Source of the DNA: JBDTCS01 sp039923455
GTDB taxonomy: Bacteria > Bacteroidota > Ignavibacteria > Palsa-1295
DNA length: 29,679 nucleotides
Reading direction: 5' to 3'
Assembly (NCBI GenBank): GCA_039923455.1
Contig: JBDTCS010000290.1
Span: forward strand, 1 to 29,679
The translations under genes and the position numbers were made by a program. Below the pieces are notes generated by a model. It was not told where the DNA came from, did not search any database, and saw nothing but the letters and a program-made list of their open reading frames with translations. This document shows positions 8,418 to 16,565 of this stretch, piece by piece; position 1 is the stretch's first letter, and each line of letters begins with the position of its first letter.

Positions 8418-8480
8418 ATGAGTAGTCGCAGGGCGAGTATGAGTAGTCGCAGGGCGAGTATGAGTAGTCGGCAGGCAAGC
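8418..8480. repeat. 21-bp tandem repeat, three units
   Basis: Units at 8418-8438, 8439-8459 and 8460-8480 all begin ATGAGTAGTCG. The first two are identical and end CAGGGCGAGT; the third has diverged. The array ends exactly where the TAA stop of the - strand gene begins (8481). The same ATGAGTAGTCG core, preceded by ACTAAGTA at the same distance, occurs at 6814-6836. Confidence 0.9.
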
Positions 8481-11400
8481 TTAAGGGGTACTAGTGCTGG
8501 CCTTCGAGGTGAGAAGCTCATTCTGTGCTCGCAATCTTCGGCAAAGCACCCCAAGAACCCCGCGCGCAACTTCGATCCTGTCAGCCATGATCTCGTAAAA
8601 CGGATCCTGGTCGATGCGTAGCAGATGCGTGTCTTGAATGGCTGTCACCGTTGCAGATCGCGGCTCCGGATCGAGCATCGAAAGCTCGCCGACAATATCG
8701 CGACGGTTGAGCGTAGCAAGCGTGAAATCGGCGCGATGTACGCGGACGCTTCCCTCGACGATGATGTACATGCATCTTCCGACATCATCCGCGGAGATAA
8801 AAGTCTCTCCGGCACGAACGTGCACTTCGGAAGTAATGCCTGCAACATCGGCGAGTAAATTCTCCGGTGTGTCGCGGAAAATACTTACCGTTCTCAAAAC
8901 CATCACGCGTTCGAGTCTTAGCATAACACCTCCAGTTTTCAGAATTGAAGTTTGAATTTCTGTATCACTTGTATTCCAGTCGGCCAAAGTAGCGATCGCA
9001 GTCTCACGTAGCAGCGCATGCACCGGTTCACCTGCGGCCGAGAAGTCGGTGAATTCGTCGAGTGTCGGTTGTAGTTCTTCGACATGAAGGACGCCGATCG
9101 CTGCGACAGCGGAGGCTCGAGTCCAACCATTATAAAGTATTGTGTGTGCGTCAGAGGTTGTGTGCACTCCCAAAATGGATCGTAAGGCATCGGTCGAATT
9201 TTTTGGCGCAGGAATAGCGACTTTCGAAGCACTGCGGAGTGCTTTGTATTGCTCGGCAATAGTAGCTGCTTCACAGAGTGGAAGCACACGTTGCGCGAGT
9301 TCCTTTTTAAGAACATTGTCGAGTATCTCGAGCGCGTTAGCTTTGTGATGATCACTTCCGACACGAAGATTTTCTCGAACCTTCAAAATGGCACCAGCAC
9401 TCACATTGAAGGAAAGCAAGTCAAGCAAGCGCTCACGTGCTCTTGCCGATTCCCAAACAAGCGCTCGTTCGAGCCGCAACAAGGCCGGGTCCTCTTGGAC
9501 ACTATGCTCGATCCTTGTGGCCTCAAGCATCAAAAGCGCACCGAGCAGCCAACCGGAACACTCAAGCTCATTTTCGATGCAGCGAGTCACTTCGGTAATG
9601 CTCTCCTGAGATTCCGCTCGGTAATGTGCAATGACAAGTGATTGCAAAATTTGCGAGCGAACATCTGAATCGGGAAAGCGGAGGTATTTGGCGAGTAGCT
9701 GAATGGAGCGCGGAGTGTGCATGTGGCCAAGCACACGCGAGAGCCTTCTCAGCGTAAGTGAAGGGGCCGGAAGATCGTGCGGATGCTGTCCGGCAAAAAG
9801 ATCTTTCGATGCTTTTTCGAATGTCTCGTCGATCTTTGGAAGTGCCTCATCACCAAATTCGACGATCGCGGCCGACGCATCTTCTTGCACTTTTGGATCT
9901 CGAAGTGCGCTGATCAGATGGGCCACAAGATTTGGATGCCGAACTTTGCCCGCAGCCTGATAGGCTGCGCGACGTACTTCCAGATCAGGATCAGAAAATA
10001 GTGCAACAAGCGGATGATAAAAATTACGTACGCGAACATTGCCGATGACCTTGGCTGCAAAGGCACGATCGGAGGGTTGGTGGGATTGCATTCGCTTCTC
10101 AAGCGATCCGCCGGCCAGCATCACGCCGCCGATACCCGCGTAACGTAAGAGTCCACTGATAGCGCCGCCCGCAATAGCTTGATCTGGATCTTCCAAGTAT
10201 TGCCGCACGACGTCTATCGCCTCTACCTCCATGAGAGCGCTGTACGTTCGAAGTGCAGCACCTTTGGTAGTGATATCCGGGTCGTAGCGAATGATGCCCA
10301 GAACAGAAGGCAATGTCGGCGCAAGTTTGAACTCCTCAATCCAACGCAATGCACTCCGTCTCACGAGTTCGGACCCATTTCCGAGTAAGCCGTTCAGCTT
10401 GGCTTTCAAATAATTCGGATCGGCGGTGGCAAGGAGTTTTATTGCATAGAGTATGTGCTCGGGCTCGGTTGCCTCAGCCTTTTGGATCAGTTCCTTCAAG
10501 ATCTTTACCGAAGCCGGGTCGCTCCATGCAGCGGACTTGCCTTCGAGCAATCGATTCTTGAGGGCACGCGAGAGTGTCGATAAATATGATTCCTTTAAAA
10601 AGATTGCCGATACAATCCAACCGATGATCAATGCGAGCAGCACGTAACTGAGTACTTCGAGCGAAAGGATATTTAAGTATAAGAGTGCACCCAACAGGAT
10701 ACCGCCCAAGCCAAGTGCGATCGGTTCGAGTCGGCTGTGGATGAGCCCGTACGCCTCCAAACGTTGATGCGGACTGAATGGCTGAAGGAGAATGAGTTGC
10801 GCCGGGACGTGAATCGCTTCCTCCATCACACGAACTACGATCATATTCATTCCGAACAACCAGAGTAGCGTATTTGCGGAGGCCGACATCGGAGGAATGA
10901 TAACCGAAAGCAATGTAACAAGCAAGAGACTAGCCGGAAAAATTACGAGTGACGCATTCACGCCAAAGCGTTTGATCACACGCCCTGTTAAAAACATCTT
11001 CGTAATAAATGCGACGACTTCACCGATTGCGAAAAAGGCACCGATGAAATTTGAAAGCTGTTGTTGACTTTCGAAATGCGATTCGACTTGGGACAGAAAT
11101 CCGAAGTCTATACACGTGACGGTTACAACGGACAAGACTGTAAAGATGCCAAGTTGTCTGGTCAAGGGGTCGCTCGAGAGCCCTTTGAACGAATGTAAAA
11201 AACCGCGCCAACCTGTATGCCGCTCGTGTTCGGGGTGGGCATCGATAATTTCACGTGCCTCTTCGTCCTCCTCGAGCTTTTCTAGATTAGGTGTGAGCGC
11301 TTCTTCCAACCGTTTCTCAAAACGCTTGATGATCCTTCGCAGTGTTATACTCGAAACTAACATTGCCGCAGCAGCAAGCAGCAACAGATTCGGTGCTCCG

Positions 11401-11996
11401 GCGACTTTGATGAAGAGTGGTGCGATCAGAAGTCCGAGCACCGTAGCGACAAATTTTCCGGAATCGATCAGACTGAAGAGCCGCTTACTTTCGCGTACAT
11501 TAAAGAGCAGCGAAGATAATGCCCAGAAAACACTCTGGCTAACATCGCTCGCGATCCGGTACCAAACCATGAGGGCAATCGTTATTGCCCCAAGCATCCA
11601 GCCAAAAGTCGCCCACTCCATCCCAGCCCTTAATGCGAGTGTCGCTACAAAAATGCTTATAATTGCTGCCGGGAGGAAGCGGTGGATGCTCAGTCTGGCT
11701 TCGTAGCGAGAATAAATAGTGGAATTGAGCAGTAAAAAGACAGATGTTAGCACAAAAACCGCGGGAAGCGAGGAAATTGCGAAGGTTGAGAGGAAAAGCG
11801 TGTTAGCTGCCTGAAACAGGAATGCCAGCGAAAGCCCCTGGAAGAATGAGGTAACGACCAACATTCCAACGGCCCAAGATTCGCCGGCATGCAGATCCAG
11901 CAGGGCGAGCAGCGTGGATCCCGCCGGCGACCGCTTCACGAGCAGTGCATCCGGCGATGCCTGACCGCTTCGCTTTCGCCACATAAACTTTGCCAT
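8481..11996 (-). CDS. Transporter-like membrane domain + HEAT repeats + cyclic-nucleotide-binding domain
   Basis: About 1171 aa from ATG 11996; a TTG at 12005 would add three residues. Residues ~35-460 hold about 10-12 hydrophobic segments in an MFS / ATP-ADP-translocase-like (Npt-type) arrangement, with an acidic loop (LEKLEEDEEAREI) in the middle. Residues ~490-1000 are helical HEAT-like repeats (for example SDPDLEVRRAAYQAAGKV). The last ~125 residues are a CNMP-binding domain: a FISADDVGRCMYIIVEGSV beta roll and a phosphate-binding cassette GELSMLDPEPRSATVTA with Gly-Glu and Arg in place. Known cNMP-binding families use that Arg to hold the cyclic phosphate, so cAMP or cGMP binding is plausible. 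An adenylate cyclase is encoded nearby. What the membrane part moves, or whether it transports at all, cannot be told from sequence. It is divergent from the HD gene with only 30 bp between starts. Confidence 0.85.
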   Translation of the reverse strand: MAKFMWRKRSGQASPDALLVKRSPAGSTLLALLDLHAGESWAVGMLVVTSFFQGLSLAFLFQAANTLFLSTFAISSLPAVFVLTSVFLLLNSTIYSRYEARLSIHRFLPAAIISIFVATLALRAGMEWATFGWMLGAITIALMVWYRIASDVSQSVFWALSSLLFNVRESKRLFSLIDSGKFVATVLGLLIAPLFIKVAGAPNLLLLAAAAMLVSSITLRRIIKRFEKRLEEALTPNLEKLEEDEEAREIIDAHPEHERHTGWRGFLHSFKGLSSDPLTRQLGIFTVLSVVTVTCIDFGFLSQVESHFESQQQLSNFIGAFFAIGEVVAFITKMFLTGRVIKRFGVNASLVIFPASLLLVTLLSVIIPPMSASANTLLWLFGMNMIVVRVMEEAIHVPAQLILLQPFSPHQRLEAYGLIHSRLEPIALGLGGILLGALLYLNILSLEVLSYVLLALIIGWIVSAIFLKESYLSTLSRALKNRLLEGKSAAWSDPASVKILKELIQKAEATEPEHILYAIKLLATADPNYLKAKLNGLLGNGSELVRRSALRWIEEFKLAPTLPSVLGIIRYDPDITTKGAALRTYSALMEVEAIDVVRQYLEDPDQAIAGGAISGLLRYAGIGGVMLAGGSLEKRMQSHQPSDRAFAAKVIGNVRVRNFYHPLVALFSDPDLEVRRAAYQAAGKVRHPNLVAHLISALRDPKVQEDASAAIVEFGDEALPKIDETFEKASKDLFAGQHPHDLPAPSLTLRRLSRVLGHMHTPRSIQLLAKYLRFPDSDVRSQILQSLVIAHYRAESQESITEVTRCIENELECSGWLLGALLMLEATRIEHSVQEDPALLRLERALVWESARARERLLDLLSFNVSAGAILKVRENLRVGSDHHKANALEILDNVLKKELAQRVLPLCEAATIAEQYKALRSASKVAIPAPKNSTDALRSILGVHTTSDAHTILYNGWTRASAVAAIGVLHVEELQPTLDEFTDFSAAGEPVHALLRETAIATLADWNTSDTEIQTSILKTGGVMLRLERVMVLRTVSIFRDTPENLLADVAGITSEVHVRAGETFISADDVGRCMYIIVEGSVRVHRADFTLATLNRRDIVGELSMLDPEPRSATVTAIQDTHLLRIDQDPFYEIMADRIEVARGVLGVLCRRLRAQNELLTSKASTSTP

Positions 11997-12026
11997 TTTA
12001 AGCAATATAATACCTTAGAATCCGGT

Positions 12027-12656
12027 ATGAACAAGGTTGAGAGATCAACAGATACAGCTAACACCGAGATCATCGATCAGGTCGCAGCGTATGTTCGGAA
12101 GCTATTTATCGAAAAGCTTCCGAAGGAATACACCTACCATAGGCTCGAGCACACCGAAAAGGTTGTTGCCGATGCCGATGAGATCGGGCGTGGAATGGAA
12201 CTGAGCACAGCGGAGATCGAGATCGTATTGGTTGCAAGCTGGTTACACGACACAGGCTACACGGAAGTCTATATCGGGCACGAAGCTATGAGTGCGATCA
12301 TCGCTGAAAAATTCTTATCCGAACGCAACTACGATCCGATCAAGATACAGCGGGTGCTCGGATGCATTATGGCAACGCAAGTGCCGCAGTTGCCACAAAA
12401 TATACTCGAGCAAGTGATCTGTGACGCGGACTTGCTTTATCTTGGTCAAAATAATTTTGCCGATTGGAGCGAGCGGCTTCGCGAGGAATGGAATGCCGTA
12501 ATTCCGAAAAATTATTCAGACAAAGAATGGGCAAAACTGAATCTGGATTTCGTGGGTGCGCACTTCTTTCATACCTCCTACGCCAGAAACACCTACGATG
12601 CTAAGCAGTTCGACAATCTTATGGAGTTGGGCCGCATTTACGAACAGACCCAATAA
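12027..12656 (+). CDS. Small HD-domain phosphohydrolase-like protein
   Basis: A 209-aa cytoplasmic protein. Metal-binding residues of the HD superfamily are visible in order: His in YHRLEHTEKV, the HD pair in SWLHDTGY, His in GHEAMSA, and Asp in CDADLLYLG. HD enzymes cleave phosphomono- or diester bonds of nucleotides and similar substrates; the substrate here is unknown. I chose ATG 12027, since the frame upstream (from 11889) overlaps the divergent transporter-like gene and has no domain. Its stop is 28 bp from the stop of the adenylate cyclase gene, which converges on it. Lying between a cyclase and a cyclic-nucleotide-binding protein, it may turn over the second messenger, but that is inference only. 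Confidence 0.85.
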   Translation: MNKVERSTDTANTEIIDQVAAYVRKLFIEKLPKEYTYHRLEHTEKVVADADEIGRGMELSTAEIEIVLVASWLHDTGYTEVYIGHEAMSAIIAEKFLSERNYDPIKIQRVLGCIMATQVPQLPQNILEQVICDADLLYLGQNNFADWSERLREEWNAVIPKNYSDKEWAKLNLDFVGAHFFHTSYARNTYDAKQFDNLMELGRIYEQTQ

Positions 12657-12684
12657 TCGCACAGCGGCGGCTACACTAAAAATA

Positions 12685-14331
12685 TTAGCTCGGTTGCTCG
12701 TCGTCTGTTTCGACAGTGTGTGAGAAGAACCGCGGGAAATCCGGCGGGTCGCTCTGGAAATATACTCGGTACCTTCTCTGAAACGCCGGAGGAATAAATG
12801 TTTCCGCCTGTGCACCGTGCGAAAGTATTTCCCGATCGACAGGGGAGAGGGTAAGCAAGCTCTCCAAAATTCCGTTCGCAAAATACATGTCAACCTCCTT
12901 CATCTCTTTGGTTGATATCTTGCCGCGATGCTCACAGAGGAAAAAATCTTTGACCCGTGAGTACGTTCGCTCCGATAAATTAATGCGGTTTGGAGCAGCG
13001 TTTGTCTCGATACGCGATGCAAAGTTCACGGTGTCACCCCAAACATCGAACGCAAATTTATCAATGCCTACGACTCCCGCAATTACAGGCCCGGTATGAA
13101 TTCCAATACGGATCGACCATTGTGCCAGCGCCTCGGGATGTGCGCGATCTTGCACCGCCTTGATCATCTCAAAAGCCGCCATCACGACGTTGACCGGATG
13201 CGATGGTGAGCGAACCGGGATTCCACCGGCGCACATATAGTTATCACCGATCGTTTTTAGTTTTTCAAGACCGTAGCGCTTCGTGATATTATCGAAGGCA
13301 GTGAAGTAATCATGCAGTAGGTACACCAAGTCTTCGGCAGCAAGAGTCTCCGTCGAAAGTGTGAACCCAACGATGTCGGCAAAAAGGATCGTGACATCCT
13401 CGAAATATTTTGGCTCGACCTTCCCCTTGAGTTGTAGCTCCTCAGCGATCTGCGCCGGTAAGATGTTGAGCAAAAGTGATTCCGTCTTCTCTCGCTGCTG
13501 ATCAATCTCCTGATTGCGTCGTTCGAGTTGTGTGTTGCTCTCGGTTAAGAGTGCTCTGGCAGAAAGCAGATTCCCTGTCATTTCGTTAAAGGCACTCGCG
13601 ACATCGCCTAGTTCATCTTTGCTTCGAATCGCTATTCGCTGATCGAGATTGCCCTTGCCGATGGATGCGGTACCCTCTTTGAGTTTATTGAGACCGCGAG
13701 TAAGATATCGGGAAACTCTGAACGCGACGAAGATAGCGATGATCGTCGAGATACCGAAAATGATTAAGGTCATCCGTTCCGTGAGCGCAGTGACCGCGTC
13801 AAAATTTGCGGTTGCAGCTTCCACCTCTTTCGTCTCGTCGGCTTGCAGTAGGGGCAGAAGCTTCATCACTTTTGCTTGCGTAGGATCGGCGTGAATCGCG
13901 AGCTCCATCACCGCTTTATCGTTCTGCACTCCAAAATTTTGATAAAAGATTAACCAAGATTTTCCAAGTTCGGCTACTTTTGTTTGGAATGGTAGGATTC
14001 TAACGCGCAGCGACGGATCCGAAAGCAAACGGAGATGTTCTATCCGCCCGTTCAAAGTGTCGATACGTCCTTTGAATGAAGCTATTTGTGCCGGTGGAAA
14101 TCCTGTCGAGCCGGAATCAACCGCCGTCTGACTCATAAGCGAGATCTCCTTCTGGAGATCGTTGAGATCTTGCTTAATCGCCGAAACAACTATCTCGCGA
14201 GTGATCGCTGTGTTAAAATTAGTGATCGTTGCGCTTCGTTGTGCATTACTCCAAAAGTAAATAACAAGATTTGCGGCGAAGAGAAACAGTATGAGCGAGA
14301 AGGAAAAAAAGAGTCGCCGACGGATCGTCAT
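12685..14331 (-). CDS. Membrane-bound class III adenylate cyclase with HAMP domain
   Basis: A 548-aa protein that makes cyclic AMP from ATP. TM1 is ~residues 7-27, followed by a ~160-aa periplasmic helical sensor, TM2 ~187-206, HAMP ~207-260 and a coiled coil ~262-290. The class III cyclase domain spans ~310-490. Catalytic residues are all visible: metal-binding Asp319 (LFADIVGFT) and Asp363 (TIGDNYM), adenine-selecting Lys359 and Asp429 (FDVWGDTVNFASR), and transition-state Asn436 and Arg440. Lys plus Asp point to ATP rather than GTP. The periplasmic part resembles four-helix sensors of chemoreceptors, but I cannot name its ligand. ATG 14331 lies 26 bp after the periplasmic binding protein gene, so the two are probably cotranscribed. 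A ~60-residue tail follows the catalytic domain. Confidence 0.93.
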   Translation of the reverse strand: MTIRRRLFFSFSLILFLFAANLVIYFWSNAQRSATITNFNTAITREIVVSAIKQDLNDLQKEISLMSQTAVDSGSTGFPPAQIASFKGRIDTLNGRIEHLRLLSDPSLRVRILPFQTKVAELGKSWLIFYQNFGVQNDKAVMELAIHADPTQAKVMKLLPLLQADETKEVEAATANFDAVTALTERMTLIIFGISTIIAIFVAFRVSRYLTRGLNKLKEGTASIGKGNLDQRIAIRSKDELGDVASAFNEMTGNLLSARALLTESNTQLERRNQEIDQQREKTESLLLNILPAQIAEELQLKGKVEPKYFEDVTILFADIVGFTLSTETLAAEDLVYLLHDYFTAFDNITKRYGLEKLKTIGDNYMCAGGIPVRSPSHPVNVVMAAFEMIKAVQDRAHPEALAQWSIRIGIHTGPVIAGVVGIDKFAFDVWGDTVNFASRIETNAAPNRINLSERTYSRVKDFFLCEHRGKISTKEMKEVDMYFANGILESLLTLSPVDREILSHGAQAETFIPPAFQRRYRVYFQSDPPDFPRFFSHTVETDDEQPS

Positions 14332-14357
14332 GATACAATTTATTGGACTGCGATGCC

Positions 14358-14888
14358 TTAGTGAAGCGGATATCCCTTTTCGCCGGGTAGTTTACCATCG
14401 ATACGCAACACCTTTGCCCCTTCGGGGACTTGCGTGACATCAATGAAGGTAATCGATCCCGGAATTTGTTCGACAAGGTCCGCTGCCATATCGCTCGAAT
14501 ATACGATCTTTGGTCCCGTCGGTGTCTCCGCACGAAATACTTTGGATATCCAGTACTGTCGGAACTGCGCCTCTGTCATCCGATAGATAGACTTGAGGAC
14601 GACATCGCGTTCGTGCGCAACAGGTGCGCGAACCAGCAGTGTGACACGAAGATCATCGGTCCAAAATTGTTTGTCACCCAAAAAAATCTGTCGCACTTCG
14701 GCGAGTGAGAGATTATCGACATCTACAGAGGAGTTCACGATGATCGCGAGATCTCCGGCCGAAGCAGCACGAATAGAGACACTGAGCACCAGACAAGAGA
14801 ATAGTGCACTTAGGAGTGCCACTTGTAATAGCCTTTGTAGGCCTGCTCGTTGCTTTTGGGTTGTTCGTTGCATTTGAATAGGATGCAT
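14358..14888 (-). CDS. Small PstS-like periplasmic binding protein
   Basis: 176 aa from ATG 14888, which gives a compact signal peptide (hydrophobic VALLSALFSCLVLSVSI, cleavage after AASA). The longer frame from 14945 would overlap the upstream gene. The mature part of ~130 residues has the start of the periplasmic binding protein fold seen in short phosphate ABC-transporter-type proteins: LAIIVNSSVDVDNLSLAEVR, IFLGDKQFW, and a closing region SITFIDVTQVPEG. It is about half the length of a true PstS and no permease or ATPase gene is near, so it is probably a sensor or accessory protein and not part of a transporter. It lies between the outer-membrane barrel gene and the cyclase gene on the same strand, with gaps of 31 and 26 bp. 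Confidence 0.7.
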   Translation of the reverse strand: MHPIQMQRTTQKQRAGLQRLLQVALLSALFSCLVLSVSIRAASAGDLAIIVNSSVDVDNLSLAEVRQIFLGDKQFWTDDLRVTLLVRAPVAHERDVVLKSIYRMTEAQFRQYWISKVFRAETPTGPKIVYSSDMAADLVEQIPGSITFIDVTQVPEGAKVLRIDGKLPGEKGYPLH

Positions 14889-14919
14889 AATACTCTTAGT
14901 AGATCTTAATTGTGCGATC

Positions 14920-16191
14920 TTAGAATGTATAACTGATCTGTGCATAAGCGACGTTCACTGCGACGCCTGCGTAGTGTTGATTTCTATACTCTGCTTTGAT
15001 AGCAGCTAATTCCGAAAAGTCATAGCGGATGCCGATAATATACCCAACGTAGTCGGGCACATTTGCAAACACATTATCCAACCGGTCGATCTGCATTACC
15101 TCATAGCGATAATACGGCTTTAATTGTGAGCTGAACCACGGTAGACGATACGCAAGCTGCACATAATATGCATTGCTATTGAATGTGCTATCACCGTTGA
15201 TCGTTTTGTGACGCACATTCGCATACTCGGTGATGACTTCCGGATCCTCTTTTGTCCAGACCGCATGTCCGGCGATGATCCGTTCGTCATAACGCCTCCC
15301 ATCATGGAGGATCACTCCGTCGAGAAATCCTGCACCGCCCAATTCGAAGTCACGAAACGCGTATGGACGAATGTACACACTTCCGAGCAATGCTCGTTCG
15401 TTCGAATTCGAGCCCGCGTCTCCCGCACGTGAAATCAGATTGCCTCGACTGTTACCCAAGCCGGCATAGTAACCAGCATAGATCGGCCCTAATCCCAATG
15501 TGCCTTCGGCAAGCCCACCGACAAAGTGCACCGGCAAAAACTCTCCACCGAACTTTATCATCTCTGGTCGCCCAATCGTGGTTTGCAACCACATTCCATG
15601 ATGAAACGCCGTGTTCCAATAATTCAATTGCGTATGATAACGACCGGCGGATAACTTAAAGTAATCTGCTAAATTATATCGTACTATCGCGCGCTCCACT
15701 TCTGCATTAAATCCTGGCATCGCCGCCATACCCAACTGTGCTACTTCTCCTGCGTCCGCCCGAGCAGTTAAGCTCAATTCGCCGAGAAAATCCACTTTGT
15801 GTGAGAGCTCAGAAGCAAACTGTAGATCGAACTGTCCTTCGCTAAATCCGCTCTTAGAACCTTTTGCATCCGAAGCACTAAAATCTATATCGCTGAATCC
15901 GCTAATCTTCAGAATCGGATAGTTCGGTAACTCGGCATACGTCGTAATGTGACGTGGAGCTTTTTTGATAGACGAATCGCCCGCAAGCAACACATGCTTC
16001 GTCGTATCCGGATCGACTGTAAGCGAATCCACATGACCCACTACGCTATCAGTTGTCAAGGTAGCCCTCATCGTCAGACTGTGCGCATTTTGTCCAAATG
16101 AATGAACGAAATCCTTCGCGGTTGTGCGTGTGCTCATCGCAAAACTCATAAGTATACCAACGCACCAAAACAGAATTCTTGGATATTTCAT
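14920..16191 (-). CDS. Outer-membrane beta-barrel (porin-like) protein
   Basis: 423 aa from ATG 16191, where a signal peptide begins (MKYPRILFWCVGILMSFAMS, then TTAKD). The frame upstream to 16314 lacks features and lies in the leader. The mature protein has alternating hydrophobic/polar strands with aromatic girdles (for example YAGYYAGLGNSRG, YYVQLAYRLPWF, YYRYEVMQIDRL) and ends ISYTF with a C-terminal Phe, the usual signal for barrel insertion. It most resembles phosphate-selective porin-type barrels in layout, but specific homology is not proved. It is first in a probable three-gene operon with the small PstS-like protein and the adenylate cyclase, which suggests it admits the ligand that these sense. 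Confidence 0.72.
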   Translation of the reverse strand: MKYPRILFWCVGILMSFAMSTRTTAKDFVHSFGQNAHSLTMRATLTTDSVVGHVDSLTVDPDTTKHVLLAGDSSIKKAPRHITTYAELPNYPILKISGFSDIDFSASDAKGSKSGFSEGQFDLQFASELSHKVDFLGELSLTARADAGEVAQLGMAAMPGFNAEVERAIVRYNLADYFKLSAGRYHTQLNYWNTAFHHGMWLQTTIGRPEMIKFGGEFLPVHFVGGLAEGTLGLGPIYAGYYAGLGNSRGNLISRAGDAGSNSNERALLGSVYIRPYAFRDFELGGAGFLDGVILHDGRRYDERIIAGHAVWTKEDPEVITEYANVRHKTINGDSTFNSNAYYVQLAYRLPWFSSQLKPYYRYEVMQIDRLDNVFANVPDYVGYIIGIRYDFSELAAIKAEYRNQHYAGVAVNVAYAQISYTF

Positions 16192-16291
16192 ACCAAATCG
16201 CCAGACTTGCAAAATGAATGATCGAAACTTAGGCCGTGTAAAGTGAGAACTTCTCACAGCAAAGATAACCCCGTTTGGGCTACCTTCTGAT

Positions 16292-16355
16292 GGGCAAGCA
16301 TTCTGGCTTCCCACGTGGGTTTTGCCTCAAGAATAGCCAAAAACGTGACTATTCT
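16292..16355 (-). promoter_or_regulatory. Structured leader or operator region of the barrel-binding protein-cyclase operon
   Basis: The 374 bp between the divergent genes (16192-16565) has no CDS. Here three structures cluster: a hairpin with GGGcAAGC (16292-16299) against GCTTCCC (16306-16312), a perfect 10-bp palindrome CCCACGTGGG (16310-16319) that shares the CCC and so excludes the hairpin, and an inverted repeat AGAATAG/CTATTCT (16330-16336 and 16349-16355). This could be an attenuator, riboswitch-like leader or operator; none is proved. Confidence 0.35.
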
Positions 16356-16419
16356 CCTAAATCAGCCTATTTTCGGATTCATTTCACCTAATTGCTCAGG
16401 ATTTATTTCAAAAAATCTC

Positions 16420-16450
16420 TTGAGTTTGGCTCCAAATTTTGCTACCTTTG
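16420..16450 (+). promoter_or_regulatory. Bacteroidota-type promoter candidate
   Basis: TTG at 16420-16422, a 20-bp gap, then TACCTTTG at 16443-16450 matches the known Bacteroidota -33/-7 pattern TTTG-N19-21-TAnnTTTG, with the -33 box one base short. It would start transcription near 16457, about 110 bp before ATG 16566, which supports that start over the TTG at 16392. Confidence 0.45.
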
Positions 16451-16565
16451 CTACGTTGCGCTCGCCATAGTGTGCCGTTCTTCGATTTGCCGCAGCCGCC
16501 GAATGATTCAGTTTTGCTGCCATTCCGTTTCGCAGATACTCAGACTTGTAAATGAAGTTCAACTA

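Larger units (their letters stand above)
8154..8480. other. Gene-free stretch with folded elements and repeats
   Basis: No supported CDS. It contains a GC-rich fold at 8328-8375 (outer GTCGCG/CGCGAC, inner CGAG/CTCG), a perfect hairpin at 8387-8408, and a 21-bp tandem array at 8418-8480. Only 8154-8327 shows nothing I can name. The stretch is the 3' region of both flanking genes, which converge here. Confidence 0.5.

Noticed and set aside
8418..8480. CRISPR array
   Set aside because: The units are contiguous 21-bp repeats with no spacers and no cas genes nearby.
8418..8621. 67-aa frame starting with three MSSRRAS-type units
   Set aside because: The start codons are part of the 21-bp DNA repeat, and the rest is antisense to the transporter-like gene. 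I treat it as DNA repeat, not a protein.
11116..11706. 196-aa open frame on the + strand
   Set aside because: It lies wholly antisense to the membrane domain of the transporter-like gene and is Ser/Arg-rich without any recognisable domain.
12685..14331. Guanylate cyclase
   Set aside because: Substrate-selecting positions are Lys359 and Asp429, the adenylate cyclase pattern, not Glu/Cys.
14358..14888. Component of a phosphate ABC transporter
   Set aside because: The protein is about half the length of PstS, and no pstC, pstA, pstB or phoU gene lies in the window.
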